Assembly (NCBI GenBank): GCA_030789695.1
Contig: CM061133.1
Coordinates: 95,225,528 to 95,289,527 of the forward strand
Origin: Scilla litardierei
Taxonomy: Eukaryota; Streptophyta; Magnoliopsida; Asparagales; Asparagaceae
Length of the DNA stretch: 64,000 nt
Direction of reading: 5' to 3'
A program made the translations under genes and the position numbers. The first letter of the stretch is position 1, and each line of letters begins with the position of its first letter. Under the pieces are notes generated by a model. It saw only the letters and a list, made by a program, of their open reading frames with translations. It searched no databases and was not told the origin of the DNA. Below, piece by piece: positions 34,688-46,243 of the stretch.

Positions 34688-36340
34688 GTCCTGGCTTGTT
34701 AAATTATCTTTGGTTGCTTGCATATGATTGTTTGCAAAAAAATAGGGTTGATTGTTAGACTGCTAATTAGATTCCTTGCTAGGAATTGATTTAATCGCCT
34801 TAGGAATTACCTTAGTGGTCCTTGTCTACCCCTGACCATATTAGACATCTAGAATTTCCTTCAGTTGTTCGTTTGGGTTCATCGATTCCGGACCGAGCTG
34901 AGCGCATTTCATTACCGCCTAGCCCCCTTAGAAAGACCTAGCACTAAGTTTCTTAAACTTTAGTTGGGCGATCGTAGGAGTTTTTCCGTAGGTATCCTGG
35001 GCCATATCCTAGGCGTATGTATGTTTTGATCATCTGACCGTTTTCCTTGCCTCGATTCCCGAGATCGCCTCATGACGATCGTCATCAATTTTCGAACATC
35101 TCCGTTACAAATCCTGAATCTTCTGAAAGTATTTTTTGACTTCCTCTTTCCCTAAGTTTTAAATTTGTTCAAATTTTAATATGTATATATACTTATACTT
35201 CATGCTCCTTCGTTGATTTAAATCTTTTTAAAAACTTTTGTCGAAATTTCGAATAATAGCTTACTGTATTTTCTCAGCCTACACTTTCGTATCTATGAAA
35301 ATACATTTTCCTTTCATATACTAATTTTATTCTGAACCATACTTTTATTCAACTTGTAATTTTCCCTCCTAATTTATGCCATTCATATACTTTCCAATCA
35401 CGTGGGATTTCAGCTTTCAGCAAGTCGACTTATGCTCGACGTTTTCTCCACTACAGAATTTTTGTAAAATCACTATTTCATAACCACTTTCTGATTTAGA
35501 CCCTCACGATTTGATTTTAAAGCTTTACTATCAATTTTGATAATTCTACTACCAAGTTATTGTTATTATCTTTCCGCTCACCCTACGTGCTTTTAGAAAA
35601 AATTTCGAGACTAAAATGAATTTCAATTACTTTTATCCGTACCAGGTTCGTTGTGCACGTATGCTAAGAGTTTTGTGTAAACCAGTTTTAAATTTTTTTT
35701 TACATCCTGGTTCCCCTAAAAGTAGTTCCACTATTGATCCTTTTAAATTTTCTTTCCATGGCCTAAAGACTTTGAAAGCGTTTAACACGAGCTTAAATTC
35801 TTCAGTTACTTTAATTTCATTTCCAAAATTTTGCCAAACTTATATAAAATTACCGACGTATGATATTTTCTAAAACCACATCCTTAATATTCGTGTAAAT
35901 AATTTTACTTCCTTTTACAATGATTTTATATAAATCAATAGACCATTTTCTCTTATTATGAATATCCGACTCAAACTTATTTTGAACAACTCGTTTTATC
36001 GATCTCCAAATTTTCCTTTTGACGGGATTCCAACTTTTGAAGTACGACAGTTTTCAAATATTGCATATTCCAGCTTATGATATTCCCTTTCTCCATCCTA
36101 TATAAGTATCGCTACATCTTCCTTTCCTCTACCTAAGCATTCACGATTGATTCGTTGTTCCACCTAACCAAGCTGTCTTCTTTTAGTCGTCCCATCGGAA
36201 CTCGTGCTTATCGATCCCTCCCTCGTCACGCTTTCGACCTCCCCCTACTGCTTAGGCTTTAATGATCATCAATGACTATGACGACCCCAAGTTGCTAGTG
36301 GGCCTTAGACCTTGTGATGTTGTCGTAGTGCACGTACCTA
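34688..36340 (+). other. non-coding internal region of A1
   Basis: Patchy homology to element B's interior (28600-29800 in reverse) and to the 53233 element (57000-58200). It is T-rich with C-rich punctuation. The frame at 35616-35873 is not conserved in the relatives and is not called. Confidence 0.65.
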
Positions 36341-37490
36341 AGTTGTGTTCGTGGGCTTGAATGAGTGTACTCTCCCATGGTATATTAATGGTTGCTAATT
36401 GTGTGTTATATATACTCGGAGTTATTCATGATGTGTGAAGTTGTTTGCATGTTAGTAGTTATAGTTTGGTGTGTGGGTATCTATACCATATTGGAGATGC
36501 CTGTGTATATGAGAATTAGTGTGGGAGTACCTAATAGGGTGTATGTAATTAGGAGATACTTATAATGCTTGAAGCAATATGCTGGTAAAACTATGTGTAT
36601 GCTAGGTGTGATAATAATAATAGGTGTTAGTACACTAGTTATAGGTAGCAGGCTATGGTGTGAATATATATGTTCCACGTGGGTGACTATACGATGAATG
36701 CGTATGTATTAGGGAGTGTATTATAACTATACGTGTGCTGATGTCTGTGTTATTATTATAGTATATAGAGTGATTGAACTATGTGAGTATTACTTGACTA
36801 AAACATTAGGTGTGATTGACTTATGGTATGTATATGGTTGTATTGGTAGATATATGTATATATATGGATGAAATGTTAGCGTGTATGGGTGTGCACCATG
36901 CACGGGTAAGTGTGAGCTTAGTTAAAGTATTGGTGACTATAGTATATATGGCATGTCGTAAATGCAGTTATAGGACCGTACGTAATGTGAATGGGTGGTG
37001 AAATATTTGAATGCATCTGAATGACTATATATATTGTGAAACTATAGTAGTGGTGAATATATATTAAATATAGTGAAGCTTGATTTAAAATAGTATGGAG
37101 TGACTACATGTGTTGAGATGTTTGGTATTGGATGAATATTAGGGAGTTGTATACCCATGTTGTTTGTGCATAGGTAGCTATCTATACGTTGATCAACGAT
37201 TGCATTTGCTAGAATGAGATTATACTTATATGAGTATCTGAACTATTGTTTTGCGAATAGTGGTTATCTAAGGGATGTATGCTTGTATATATGATTGAAA
37301 TACATGTATAAAATTGACTGACTATAATAGGTATAAGTGAATGACGTACGTGTATATATATATATATATACGTGTTGGTAGTGTTACGTTTGACTACCTA
37401 GTGCGTATATAAGCACTTGTAATGACTATACTTGGTTTGAATTATAATGTGGCATGACTGGGGTAGTTACTAGAGTGACTAGACATGATA
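36340..37490 (+). repeat. low-complexity C-poor tract before the PPT (A1)
   Basis: About 1.15 kb of TATATGTGTATR-like sequence, scarce in C on the sense strand, with a (TA)n run at about 37350-37371. It is equivalent to 26640-28440 in element B. Confidence 0.7.
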
Positions 37491-37491
37491 G

Positions 37492-37529
37492 AAAGTCCGA
37501 GGACGGACTTTATTCTAAGGTGGGGAGGA
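37492..37529 (+). promoter_or_regulatory. PPT and adjoining hairpin of A1
   Basis: Arms AAAGTCCG and CGGACTTT with loop AGGA (37492-37511), then ATTCTAAGGTGGGGAGGA ending at 37529, directly before the LTR start. The purine run GGTGGGGAGGA is the likely plus-strand primer. Confidence 0.85.
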
Positions 37530-40412
37530 TGTAACGACCACTTTTCGTTGTACGTTGTTCGTGCACGTGCTTCTGGCCGTGCACGTGTTTATTTTAAAAT
37601 TTATTTGTTTGTGAACACTTTTGTGTGATATGCTGTTGTGAACGTCTCTGAGAGTATTAAATAGTGGCACTATCTTGGAACGACATTTCTCGAGTCGTTT
37701 TCCCACAATTTAATCTTACTCGATGAGACGTGACGATTTTCACTTTTGACGGGAGACGTTTCTATTTTTAGCTTCATCGTCCGACGTCGAAATTGAGATC
37801 TGTCTTGTTAGTTAGCTAAATTTCGTCATCACGATCACCCCGATATTTATTTTATAATTTTTGGAGTTTATTTGACCACTTTTATATTTTTAACAAGTTT
37901 TATAATATTTTTAATAATTAATTTTTAAATTATTTTCGGCCAAATAAAATTTATTTGAGTTTTAAACGTATTAAAGAATTTTCGAGCCAATTTCCAGCTC
38001 ATTTGGACCGAGTCAAATCCTTGTGTGAGTTGGAGTAGTTGAGATTAAAATTTTAAATATTTTTGAACTTCTAATCCTATTAGATTTAGCCCTAGACCAA
38101 GTCAACCCATCTACACTATATAAACAACCCATAGGAAGACCTATTCTCGCAACAAATTAACCCTAGCCTCTTCCAAAACTCAAATTTGACGTTGCGACGA
38201 TTCGTCGCAACGTTGCGACGAACAGCTGCCACACCGACCTAGAAAACCAAGCCAAAACCCCAGCTCCGACTGCTAGCCGCCCCCGCACCAAGCCTCGCTC
38301 GCATCACAGCACAGCCGCCCCCTCCGTTCGTCTGCAACGACCGAGAGAAGCCCTCGGTCTGACCGAGAGCTTTCCCCACTCACGCTCCGCTCCGCATCGC
38401 AGCCATCGCCCGCTCTGTCGCCCCGCATCGCCCCGTGCCTGACCGAGGCGCCAGTTCGCATCACCGCTCGCCGCTTCGTTGCAACGTTGCAAATGTTGCA
38501 ACGTTCTGTCGCCCGCACCGACCGACCGATTCCTCCGCACCGACCGACAAAACTCTCCGCACCAAGGAACCGCCGCACCACTGCAGCCCGCTGCGCTGCA
38601 AGCCTCGCACCGAACATGTCTGACCGAGCAAAGTCCTCGCACCGAGGCTGTACGACCGAGAGTCATTCGTCGCAACCCCGCATCCGTCGCATCGCTTGCC
38701 ACCGTGGGCCCCCCAAGTTCTCCAGAGGCATTGTGGGTCCCCCATAGGTCCCTTGGACTACTGTGGGCCCCACCTAGGTGCGTTCTCTTCGGCGATTTGC
38801 TGCATACGACGTTGCGACACGTCGTAGCCCGTCGTCGCACGTGCTAGCTTTGGAATCTGGAATCGTCGCTCCGGTTGATTGCTATGAAACTTCCAGCAAG
38901 GAAATCTAATTGGAATCTGGACTTGGAGCACGATATTATTATTCCAACCCCCGGCGTCGCTACCCAACGCCGGTGTAGCTTTCGCGTCGTGTTGAGGTAA
39001 CGCTTTGCACCCCTAGGACCCCCCAACCCAATTGCATGCTAATCAAGACTAAAATCAGTATTTTTAAAGTATTTTAAATGTTTTAGAATTCACTAATCAA
39101 GATTAATAAAACGGATGTAGGCCGGTGGACTTGTGCACGTAGGAATTGTGACTTTGGACTCGTTGGACGATGTTTCTCTGACGTGATACTTGCAGGCAAG
39201 TGAAACTTGCCAAATCTTGCTTAGGGACATGTTTTTAGGCCACTTCCTTGTTTTTAGCGTAAAAGAGACTAGTTAGTGAAATGATAGCTGGCTAGACGCC
39301 TACTTGATCTAGTTTGACAACGAAACTAGATCCGTCACCTAATTGATCTAGCTTGACAACGAAGCTAGATCCAACCCTTAAACTTTTTAATCATGCATAC
39401 TAAACTGTCACGTTTACTTTCCTTACCTGTACGCTTTACTACTTGCCATGTCATGTCATCCATGCATTGAATGTCGCATTCGTAGCACACGCTACAATAC
39501 TTGTACTTGTACTCCCTTGTCTGGCTAGGTGCACCCCAAGGGCAATAAGATAAAACACTTCCTGGCTCGTGTTCCAGACGCGAGCATTCCTGTTCGGGGG
39601 TAAGGCCCTGGCTCGATACATGTGGAAGGGTAGGGATAAACGATCACTTGAGCTTAGGAGTTGGCCCGCGCAGCCACTCTAGCCAAAAGGCGGAATCTCT
39701 GTGCACGAGGCGCTTACTTTCCTTGTCTTGTACTTGTCTTGTGAATGATTCATGTAATACTTGTCATCCATGCCATGTTTAAATGCCATGCTCGTACTTT
39801 ACTTTACTTTAATTTACCTGCCGCACTCATACTTTAACTGCCATGTCATCGCATTATGATAGAACTGCTAGGTTGCTTTACTTGTACCTACTTTCAGTTT
39901 CCTTGCACAAGTCTCTCGTAGACTTGCTGACATGTGCCCCTTGCTCTTTTGGGTGTCACATGTTAGACCCTGAGCCAGAGACAGTTGTTGAGGACGAGGT
40001 GGTTGCTGACGCTGAGCCTGAGCCTACGTTCGTCGAGGAGTTCGTGGACACCGGAGGCCAGTTTTAGAGACTGTTTGTATTGCTTATGCTTTAGGTTGCT
40101 GTTAGATGTCGGTGCTTGAACCATTACTTTATTTCTGTACCTTGTACTTTTGTTGGCCATGCTGGGGCCTCTTTTAGACTCTTTTATTTTAGCCTGGTGG
40201 CTTTTTCTGCGATGTTGAGATTTATTATTATGGATATTCTGAGATGTTTCTTTTGTCTCTTCTCGTTATTATTGTCTTTGTTTCGTTTCGTGTTGCAAGG
40301 ACCTACAGTTTAAATCTGATTGACGCTTATCGGACTTGCTGCTTTGTAGCTTCAAGTCTGAGCGGACCTTCTCACGCTTCGCCTCCACGTTTTTGGGAAG
40401 CGGTGCGTGACA
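37530..40412 (+). repeat. 3' LTR of A1
   Basis: 2883 bp, nearly identical to 31376-33979 except for about 279 extra bases at 38290-38570 in the GC-rich leader. The extra part has CGTTGCAACG and ACCGACCGA words. Frames on both strands in 38270-38850 are compositional. Hairpins equivalent to 32765-32941 lie at about 39191-39371. Confidence 0.92.
39960..40067 (+). CDS. conserved 35-codon acidic ORF inside LTR (A1 3')
   Basis: ATG at 39960 to TAG at 40067, identical in protein to the copy at 33527-33634. It adds no independent evidence of selection, because the two LTRs were identical at insertion. Confidence 0.5.
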   Translation: MLDPEPETVVEDEVVADAEPEPTFVEEFVDTGGQF

Positions 40413-43400
40413 TCCAGTTTTTGTAAGTTTTCGGATCTTTGTAAAACTTTAGTATTATCTTAATTGCTTTACTACCATTGCATTTCTATTGTCTGATTAT
40501 GATTTTGACGGTCCATTTTCATTTAGATCGCTTTTTAATGAATATTTGTGAGTAGTTCCCAAATCTGGGATTTTGACAGAAACCCCTTCGGGGGCTCTTC
40601 CCGATGCATCCATAGGGTTAGGAAATCGATAGGGATTAGGAATCTAACGGTTACGCGGGGTGTTTTATTTTCATCGGCGGGAAAAAGACCGCCTTTGACC
40701 ATTGGGCCAAGGGGGAATAAACTTGGCGGTTGACTCCCTAGCCATAGCTCACGCCCTTAGCGTAGACGTCGAATCCTAGCGCGCAGGAGCGGCAGGATGA
40801 GATGTTGGGAGTTATCATTGCGAGCTTAGTGCTCCTGGAGTCGATCAGTGTTAAGGGACACGGGAGTGCCCACTGATCGAACCCGGGAAGTCGGCGTATC
40901 ATCCTGAGCACCGACCGGAATATCGGGCCCATGGGATACCGGTACCACTTTCATAGGCAACGTCTCACCATTAGACCCTAATTCCGATCGCCATCCTACC
41001 CGTAGGCCGTGTCAGCGAGAGTCGCTCGTTGGGGTGGAAACCAAAGTCCCGGGTTTTCCCTTCATATTGTCTTTACCTTGCATTCCTTTACCGTGATAAC
41101 CCATCATTCGATCCGGGCTAGCTCGACCACGGGGTGATTTTGATCCTCTTTGACACAAGCACATCCTCGCCTCCCTGTGTTCGACCCCCAAGACACACTA
41201 CAACAACGTGCGCTTGCGGTTACAAATATTTTAATCTCCACGCCCCCGTTCGCATCATTACACACTTCCGGCGCGCAGACGCGCGCCCAGCGGGGGCCGG
41301 TCATAGTTTAAGATATGAATGCAACAATTAAGAGAGTGCAACAAGTATGCATGGCAACAAGTATGACATGACAAGGGTAGCAAAGCTACTAAAACATTCA
41401 CATGGTTTTTACAAGTCAAGTAAACACGTCATGCACAGAGTGTACGCCTTTTGGCTGGAGTGGCTGTATGGGCCAACTCCTAAGCTCAAGTAATCGCTTA
41501 ACCCTACCCCTCCACGTGTACTTGGGCATTGGCTTTTGACCAACACATGTAGCCCTCTTCTGGATCACGAGACAGGAAGTGTATTTGGTATAGGGTTTTG
41601 CCTGCAACGCAGATGCCTAGACTCAACAAGCAAGTATAAGTTGCGTGTGCTACGAATGCAACATTCAAGCATGGATTGACATTAGGATGCATGGCATGGC
41701 AGGGGTACAATTAATGTGCGTACAAATAAGGAATTTAAACGTGACAGGCATGGCATAGCAAAATTCATGAGCATACAAGTATGGAAATTAAACGTGACAT
41801 GAGATAATGCTTGAATGACATGGCAGGGTGACGGATCTAGCTTCGTTGTCAAGCTAGATCTTAAAGTTGCATCTAGGCGAGTATCATTTCGTCGCCTAGT
41901 CCCTTTTACGCTAAAAACGGAGAATGGCCTAAAACATGGCCTAAAGCACAAATTGGCAAGTTTCACTTGCCTGAAATCAACTGTTCTGAATACACCGACC
42001 AATCAGTCCAATCTACCTATGTGCTCAGATCCACCAACCTACAGTCCCAGTTTAAATTATCTTCATTAGTGATTTATTAAGCAACTAAAATATCGTTTTT
42101 AATCTTGATTAGCATGCATTGGTTTGGGGTCCTAAGTGATCAGAAAATTACCCTTACACGCCGCAAGAGCTACAATGGCGTCGGGTAGCGACGCCAGGGG
42201 TTGGAATAAGAAAACGCTCCTAATTCCATATTCCAAAATAGATTTCTACGATCTCCAATCCTCGACCAGCGTCAAGATCAGTGAATAGATTCCAAACAGC
42301 GAGCAAAGTGATCGGTAGACGTTTTACGGCTCACAGGAAGCTGTAACAATGAACTGAGACGAACGGGTCAACGTACACGAAGACTACGATGTTGAGCGTC
42401 GTAGGGAATGATCGTGACATCAGAAAACACCCCTATGAGAGGTAGAGGACTGTCGGAGAGATCCCACAGTGAGAGGGAACGTCGGGAGGCGATCCGACAC
42501 GTCGAATCATCGTAAAAACACGAAACAGCGAGATGGCTCGCTGTTTCCAGGCAATGGCGGCCTGAGGGCGGCCCACGGCAGCGCATAGGGCCAGAGGGGG
42601 TGACCCACGGCGGCAGTGGGCGTGGTCGGTGACGGCAGAGGCGGCGGCGGCGGCCTGCTACTGCTGCTGCGAGACTTTGCGATGGCTAGGGCAGATTCCG
42701 GCGAACAGCGGGACCCCTCGGCAGCCTGTGGGGAGGAGGAAGGTCGAGGAGATTGAGATGGCACGTCGGCAATGGGTTTCGCCGCCGTGCGTGGGTCTAG
42801 AGGGAGATGTGCGGCTGCGGGGGTTTTCGAGTGTAGAAAAGTATAGGGGCGTTGCTTTGTTGTGCTGTGAAAATTTCTTAGCCCTAGGCTATTGCTTTTA
42901 GGGTAGGGTCACATGAGTATTAGGTTATTTAGGGTTATTAGATTTGTTTTAGGTTAGAATTTTGTTATTATAATTATTAAAAGACCAAGATTCTCAACCA
43001 CTCTCTCTCCAGGGGTAAAACAAATGGGTGCGGCTATGGTGAATGAAATGGGCTGGGCTAAGTCAACATGGCTGAAAGTAGTATTAATAATAATTGGGGA
43101 TAGATGCCAAGTGATACTTAAGATTAAGCCGCTTATCAAACTGGGGAAAAAGTGAAAGTAGGTCAAACGAAGCCCAAAAATGATGAAATAAATACTGGGT
43201 GACCGTACCGACAAGTGAAACATAACTAAGAAGACGGATCACAATTACGACGACGAGAAACGAAACTAAAAATAAGAAGGCCTCACGACAAAAGTGAAAA
43301 TCGCGACGTCTCATCAAACTAAGTCAAATCGTGGGAGAACGACTCGTAAAATGACGTTCCAAATTAATTCCACAATTTAATATTCTTCGAGAGGGTCACA

Positions 43401-43683
43401 ACGGCATATCACACTATAGGGTTCGGATACAGACAATGTCTAAAATAAATACGTGCACGAACTAGACTACGTGCACGAAAAGCATACAAAGGATACGAGG
43501 TCCAAAGGTGACAGTAAATCCAAGTTGGGCAAATGTCGGGGGTCGGCTTGCTAAGGATGCAACCAAGGTGCTACGACCTTACCGACACAACGACACGACT
43601 CACACACAAAGCAACAAAACCAATCAGGTACCCGAAATTGCTATACACAGCCGTATTACGAATAGTGAGTACATGCCGTGACA

Positions 43684-44057
43684 GGAAGGCATGGCACTTG
43701 CCTATGGAATTGGAGCATAAAACATTTAGGGCTGTCAAACATCTGAACTTCAACGCCAAAGAGGTAAGGAGCCACCGATAACTCCAGCTAAATGAACTTG
43801 ATGAGATCCGGCTCAACGCATATGAAAATGCCCGAAGCTATAAAGAGAAATTGAACCGATGGCACGACAAGCATATCATGAAGAAAGAATTCAAGGAAGG
43901 AGACTTAGTTCTCCTATTTAATTCAAGACTAAGGCTTTTTCTCGAAAAGCTTAAGTCTAGGGGTCGGTACCCTTCCGTGTCACCAAGGTCTTCCCACATT
44001 GAGCCATTGAGATCATGGGAAGAGAAGAACCATTTAAGGTCAATGGGCAGCACTTAA
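43684..44057 (+). pseudogene. pol: Athila integrase C-terminal part, continued after B
   Basis: It continues the integrase cut at 23657. The frame reads MELEHKTFRAVKHLNFNAKE, has a TAA at 43779, then goes on with [20 protein letters not shown] and [19 protein letters not shown]. This is the typical GDLVLL stretch of the gypsy integrase C-terminus. A frameshift near 43960 disturbs the final VTKVFPH-like part. It belongs with 22850-23657. Confidence 0.88.
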
Positions 44058-45013
44058 AGCACTATACTATCAGCGAGCCCGCAATCTCTCCGATCGGTAA
44101 CTCGACGATCGACAGCTCCACTGCGAATCCTTTGGATCCGCATTGAGCACAAATTGAGGAGTCGAGCTGCCGACTATAACCAAGTGCTTCATGGGAGGCA
44201 ACCCATGTTCTAACCCTTTACTTGCTTCAATAAAACCGATTGGTATATATTAGTATAAATTTACAGCTCGAGGGATCATCTTGTGAAACTTAGCGAATTT
44301 TGAAATTTTGTGCAGGATTGTGAAGGGACAGCTTTGGATCTGTGGAAGAATCACCCGACCAGGTGACACAACCGACGAGCGGGTGAATGATCGGGTCATA
44401 TTTTCCAGTAACCTGGGAACTGTCTAAGAGTCGGTCACCCGATCGGGTAAACTCCCAACCGATCAGGTGACCTGTAGCTTCATTTCTCATCTGGAACCCA
44501 CCCGATGCAGTGACCTGATCGGTTGGACTCCACCCGACCAGTTCGCTGCATCCCAATAAAGCCCCCATCTTCCCCACACGACCCATTTCGAAGAAAAAGA
44601 GGGGACACAACACCCAAACACCAATTTCGACTCCCACCAGCAATTTCTTGGCACCAAATTAACCCACAACCATTACCCAACACCATGAACCCCATCTACA
44701 ACCCCATCTCCTTCTATTAAGCCCTACATCAAAATCCACCAAAACCCTAACCCTACCAACCCATTTTTCACCAAACCCAAAAACCCAACCGTTCCACCTG
44801 AGAAATGTGGCGGTGGGCTCTCCACATTTTACCAGGGCATTTTGAGGGGTGCATCTAGCTTGGAGTCGCATCATTGCTCGGTAACTTCTTTCCAATCTTT
44901 ATATTTCTCTTCTCATCTTTAATATCTTAATTTTGTGTCTGCCTCCTACATCTGTTTTATCATCATCTTAGACACCATCCACCACGTTATTGTTCTTCTC
45001 CTACTTCATTACC
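44058..45013 (+). other. Athila pol-env spacer with CCGATCGG-type words
   Basis: From 44310 to 44560 it contains about ten ACCCGATCGGGT, CCGACCAGG or GATCGGTTGG words, the same family of words as in the element's LTRs. A GTGCAGGATTGTGAAGGGACA stretch at 44311 resembles the LTR block TTGCAGGATATTGC...GGGGACA (47896-47926). The rest is C- and A-rich. The frames at 44290-44895 on the minus strand are compositional. Confidence 0.6.
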
Positions 45014-46243
45014 ATGTCTAGGAAGGGAAAAGAACCCGCATCATCGTCACACAGACACTACCTACACGGCCCTTTCCCCCATCATTCCTTGGCATTAACC
45101 CTTAATCTGAGGAACAATCTGCACGTCTGCACGCCTTTCTTCCTCGCCCCATGCGACCTACCCTTTTGGCTGATCGCCCCAAGCTCAAATCTTTAGAACT
45201 TTTGAGGGGCGTCAACAAACTTTTCGACTGCATTGGGTGAGATTTTCTACTTCGTGCTTATGTCCCAACCCATCGGAAACTCACCCTCCAGTTCCTCTCT
45301 TCGCTCGAAGTGTACGATTGGGGATTCGCTTTCCACGCTTTGAATGCCGACTTTACCATGACTTCTGTCGAGCTAAATAATTCGCTGAATTTCCCTCACC
45401 TCGATCATTACGTTGAATGTTCTACTCATTATCGGTCTGATATCTATTCATACTTTCGGGACGATGGCGTTTGGCAACGATTCACCCACTATCCCACCTT
45501 TCCATCGGAGGCGCTCGCCTCCAATATTATACACACGTGTTACCGCTACGCACATTGTCTCTTTGTTAACACCATTTTTTTCCCATGTGGATACTTCCAC
45601 GGTGTCTAGGGACGAGCTTTTCTTTCTATATGCAATGTCCCACGACAGGTTCCGTGGACATGACCCATTACCCATCAACATCGCCCATTGGATAATCCAT
45701 GAGCTTTTATCTATTAGCCGTGCAACCTCAGGATCTATTTGTTGTGGTGGGATTATCACTATTATTGTCAGTCATGTTTTGAGGTTACCATCTGACTTCC
45801 AAATTTTACCGGGTGGGACCCGCATCGATCGTGACTAGTTGATCGATATTGGAATGCTCACTCATTTTGGTCGCGATCGTGCAGTTTATCTTTATGGGCC
45901 TGACAATATTCCTTTTGCTATCCTCCCACGATCATCTGTTGAGCGAATCCCCATTCGCACTTCACATTTACCGTAGGAATTCTATCCTGATCCATGGTAT
46001 ACTACACTAGTAAATCTTCCACCCTTGGATCCTCCCGATTGGCACCCATATGCCGGTTCACCTGGTACCATCCTAATCCACCACGATCCACCGATCAATC
46101 TCGATCCACCTGTGATCCAGCCCATTGGCCCTCCTTCTCCTGTCGGCACACCTTCTCCATCGTCCTCACCATCATCGTTCGTCCACTACTCACCTCCCAC
46201 TTCACCATCTCTCTACAATTCCTCCGATAGCTGCTCGGACTGA
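45014..46243 (+). pseudogene. Athila env-position ORF, decayed
   Basis: It starts MSRKGKEPASSSHRH at 45014. Frame changes and stops break it, but the middle is readable: LELLRGVNKLFDCIG, then YVPTHRKLTLQFLSSLEVYD and MTSVELNNSLNFPHLDHYVE (45310-45609), then HDRFRGHDPLPINIAHWIIH and GGIITIIVSHVLRLPSDF (to about 45838). A Pro/Ser-rich tail, MDPPDWHPYAGSPGT..., runs to 46243. This matches the plant ORF found after pol in Athila elements. A virus-like envelope role has been proposed for such ORFs, but I see no signal peptide and no membrane anchor here. Confidence 0.7.

Larger units (their letters stand above)
31376..40412 (+). mobile_element. pol-less gypsy-type element A1
   Basis: 5' LTR 31376-33979, internal 33980-37529, 3' LTR 37530-40412. 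The LTRs begin TGTAACGACC and end GCGTGACA. The TSD is TCTAG/TCCAG (one transition). The internal region begins with the same GGTTTT...TGGTGGCCC block as element B, then a zinc-knuckle ORF, then non-coding sequence, a C-poor tract and the PPT. No protease, RT or integrase is found. The LTRs are very similar apart from one ~279-bp length difference. Confidence 0.92.
30655..41303 (+). mobile_element. solo Athila-family LTR, itself interrupted
   Basis: It begins TGACGTGCG and ends GGCCGGTCA with a perfect 5-bp TSD TAGTT (30650-30654 and 41304-41308). Removing A1 (31376-40412) leaves an LTR of about 1.6 kb that aligns with both Athila LTRs along its whole length, including the TATA box (31290-31298) and the GTAGTTC/GGGA block near 40550. 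No internal sequence is present, so it is a solo LTR formed by LTR-LTR recombination. Confidence 0.88.
23658..43683 (-). mobile_element. pol-less gypsy-type element B (minus strand)
   Basis: The left LTR is 23658-26591 and the right LTR 30088-43683 (itself interrupted at 30655-41303). The internal region 26592-30087 is only 3.5 kb. The TSD GGAAG is perfect (23653-23657 and 43684-43688), and joining the flanks restores the Athila integrase sequence order. In minus sense the LTR begins TGTCACGG and ends GTCGTGACA. No gag or pol domain is visible inside, so it is a large non-autonomous derivative. It is related to A1 (31376-40412) in LTR, PBS region, PPT hairpin and internal homology. Confidence 0.9.
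30088..43683 (-). repeat. right (5') LTR of element B, interrupted
   Basis: It begins TGTCACGACCCGC at 30088, breaks at 30654 for the solo LTR insertion, resumes at 41304 and ends GCCGTGACA at 43683. Without the insertion it is about 2.9 kb, like the left LTR. It retains the hairpin module near 41836-41975 and the conserved ORF at 30431-30538. Confidence 0.88.

Noticed and set aside
38273..38847. Overlapping frames on both strands, Arg/Ala/Cys-rich
   Set aside because: They are compositional in the GC-rich LTR leader of A1. They are partly absent from the sister LTR because of the 279-bp difference.
45014..46243. True viral envelope gene
   Set aside because: The position after pol is suggestive, but I see no signal peptide, cleavage site or membrane anchor, and the frame is broken. 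It is called only an env-position ORF.
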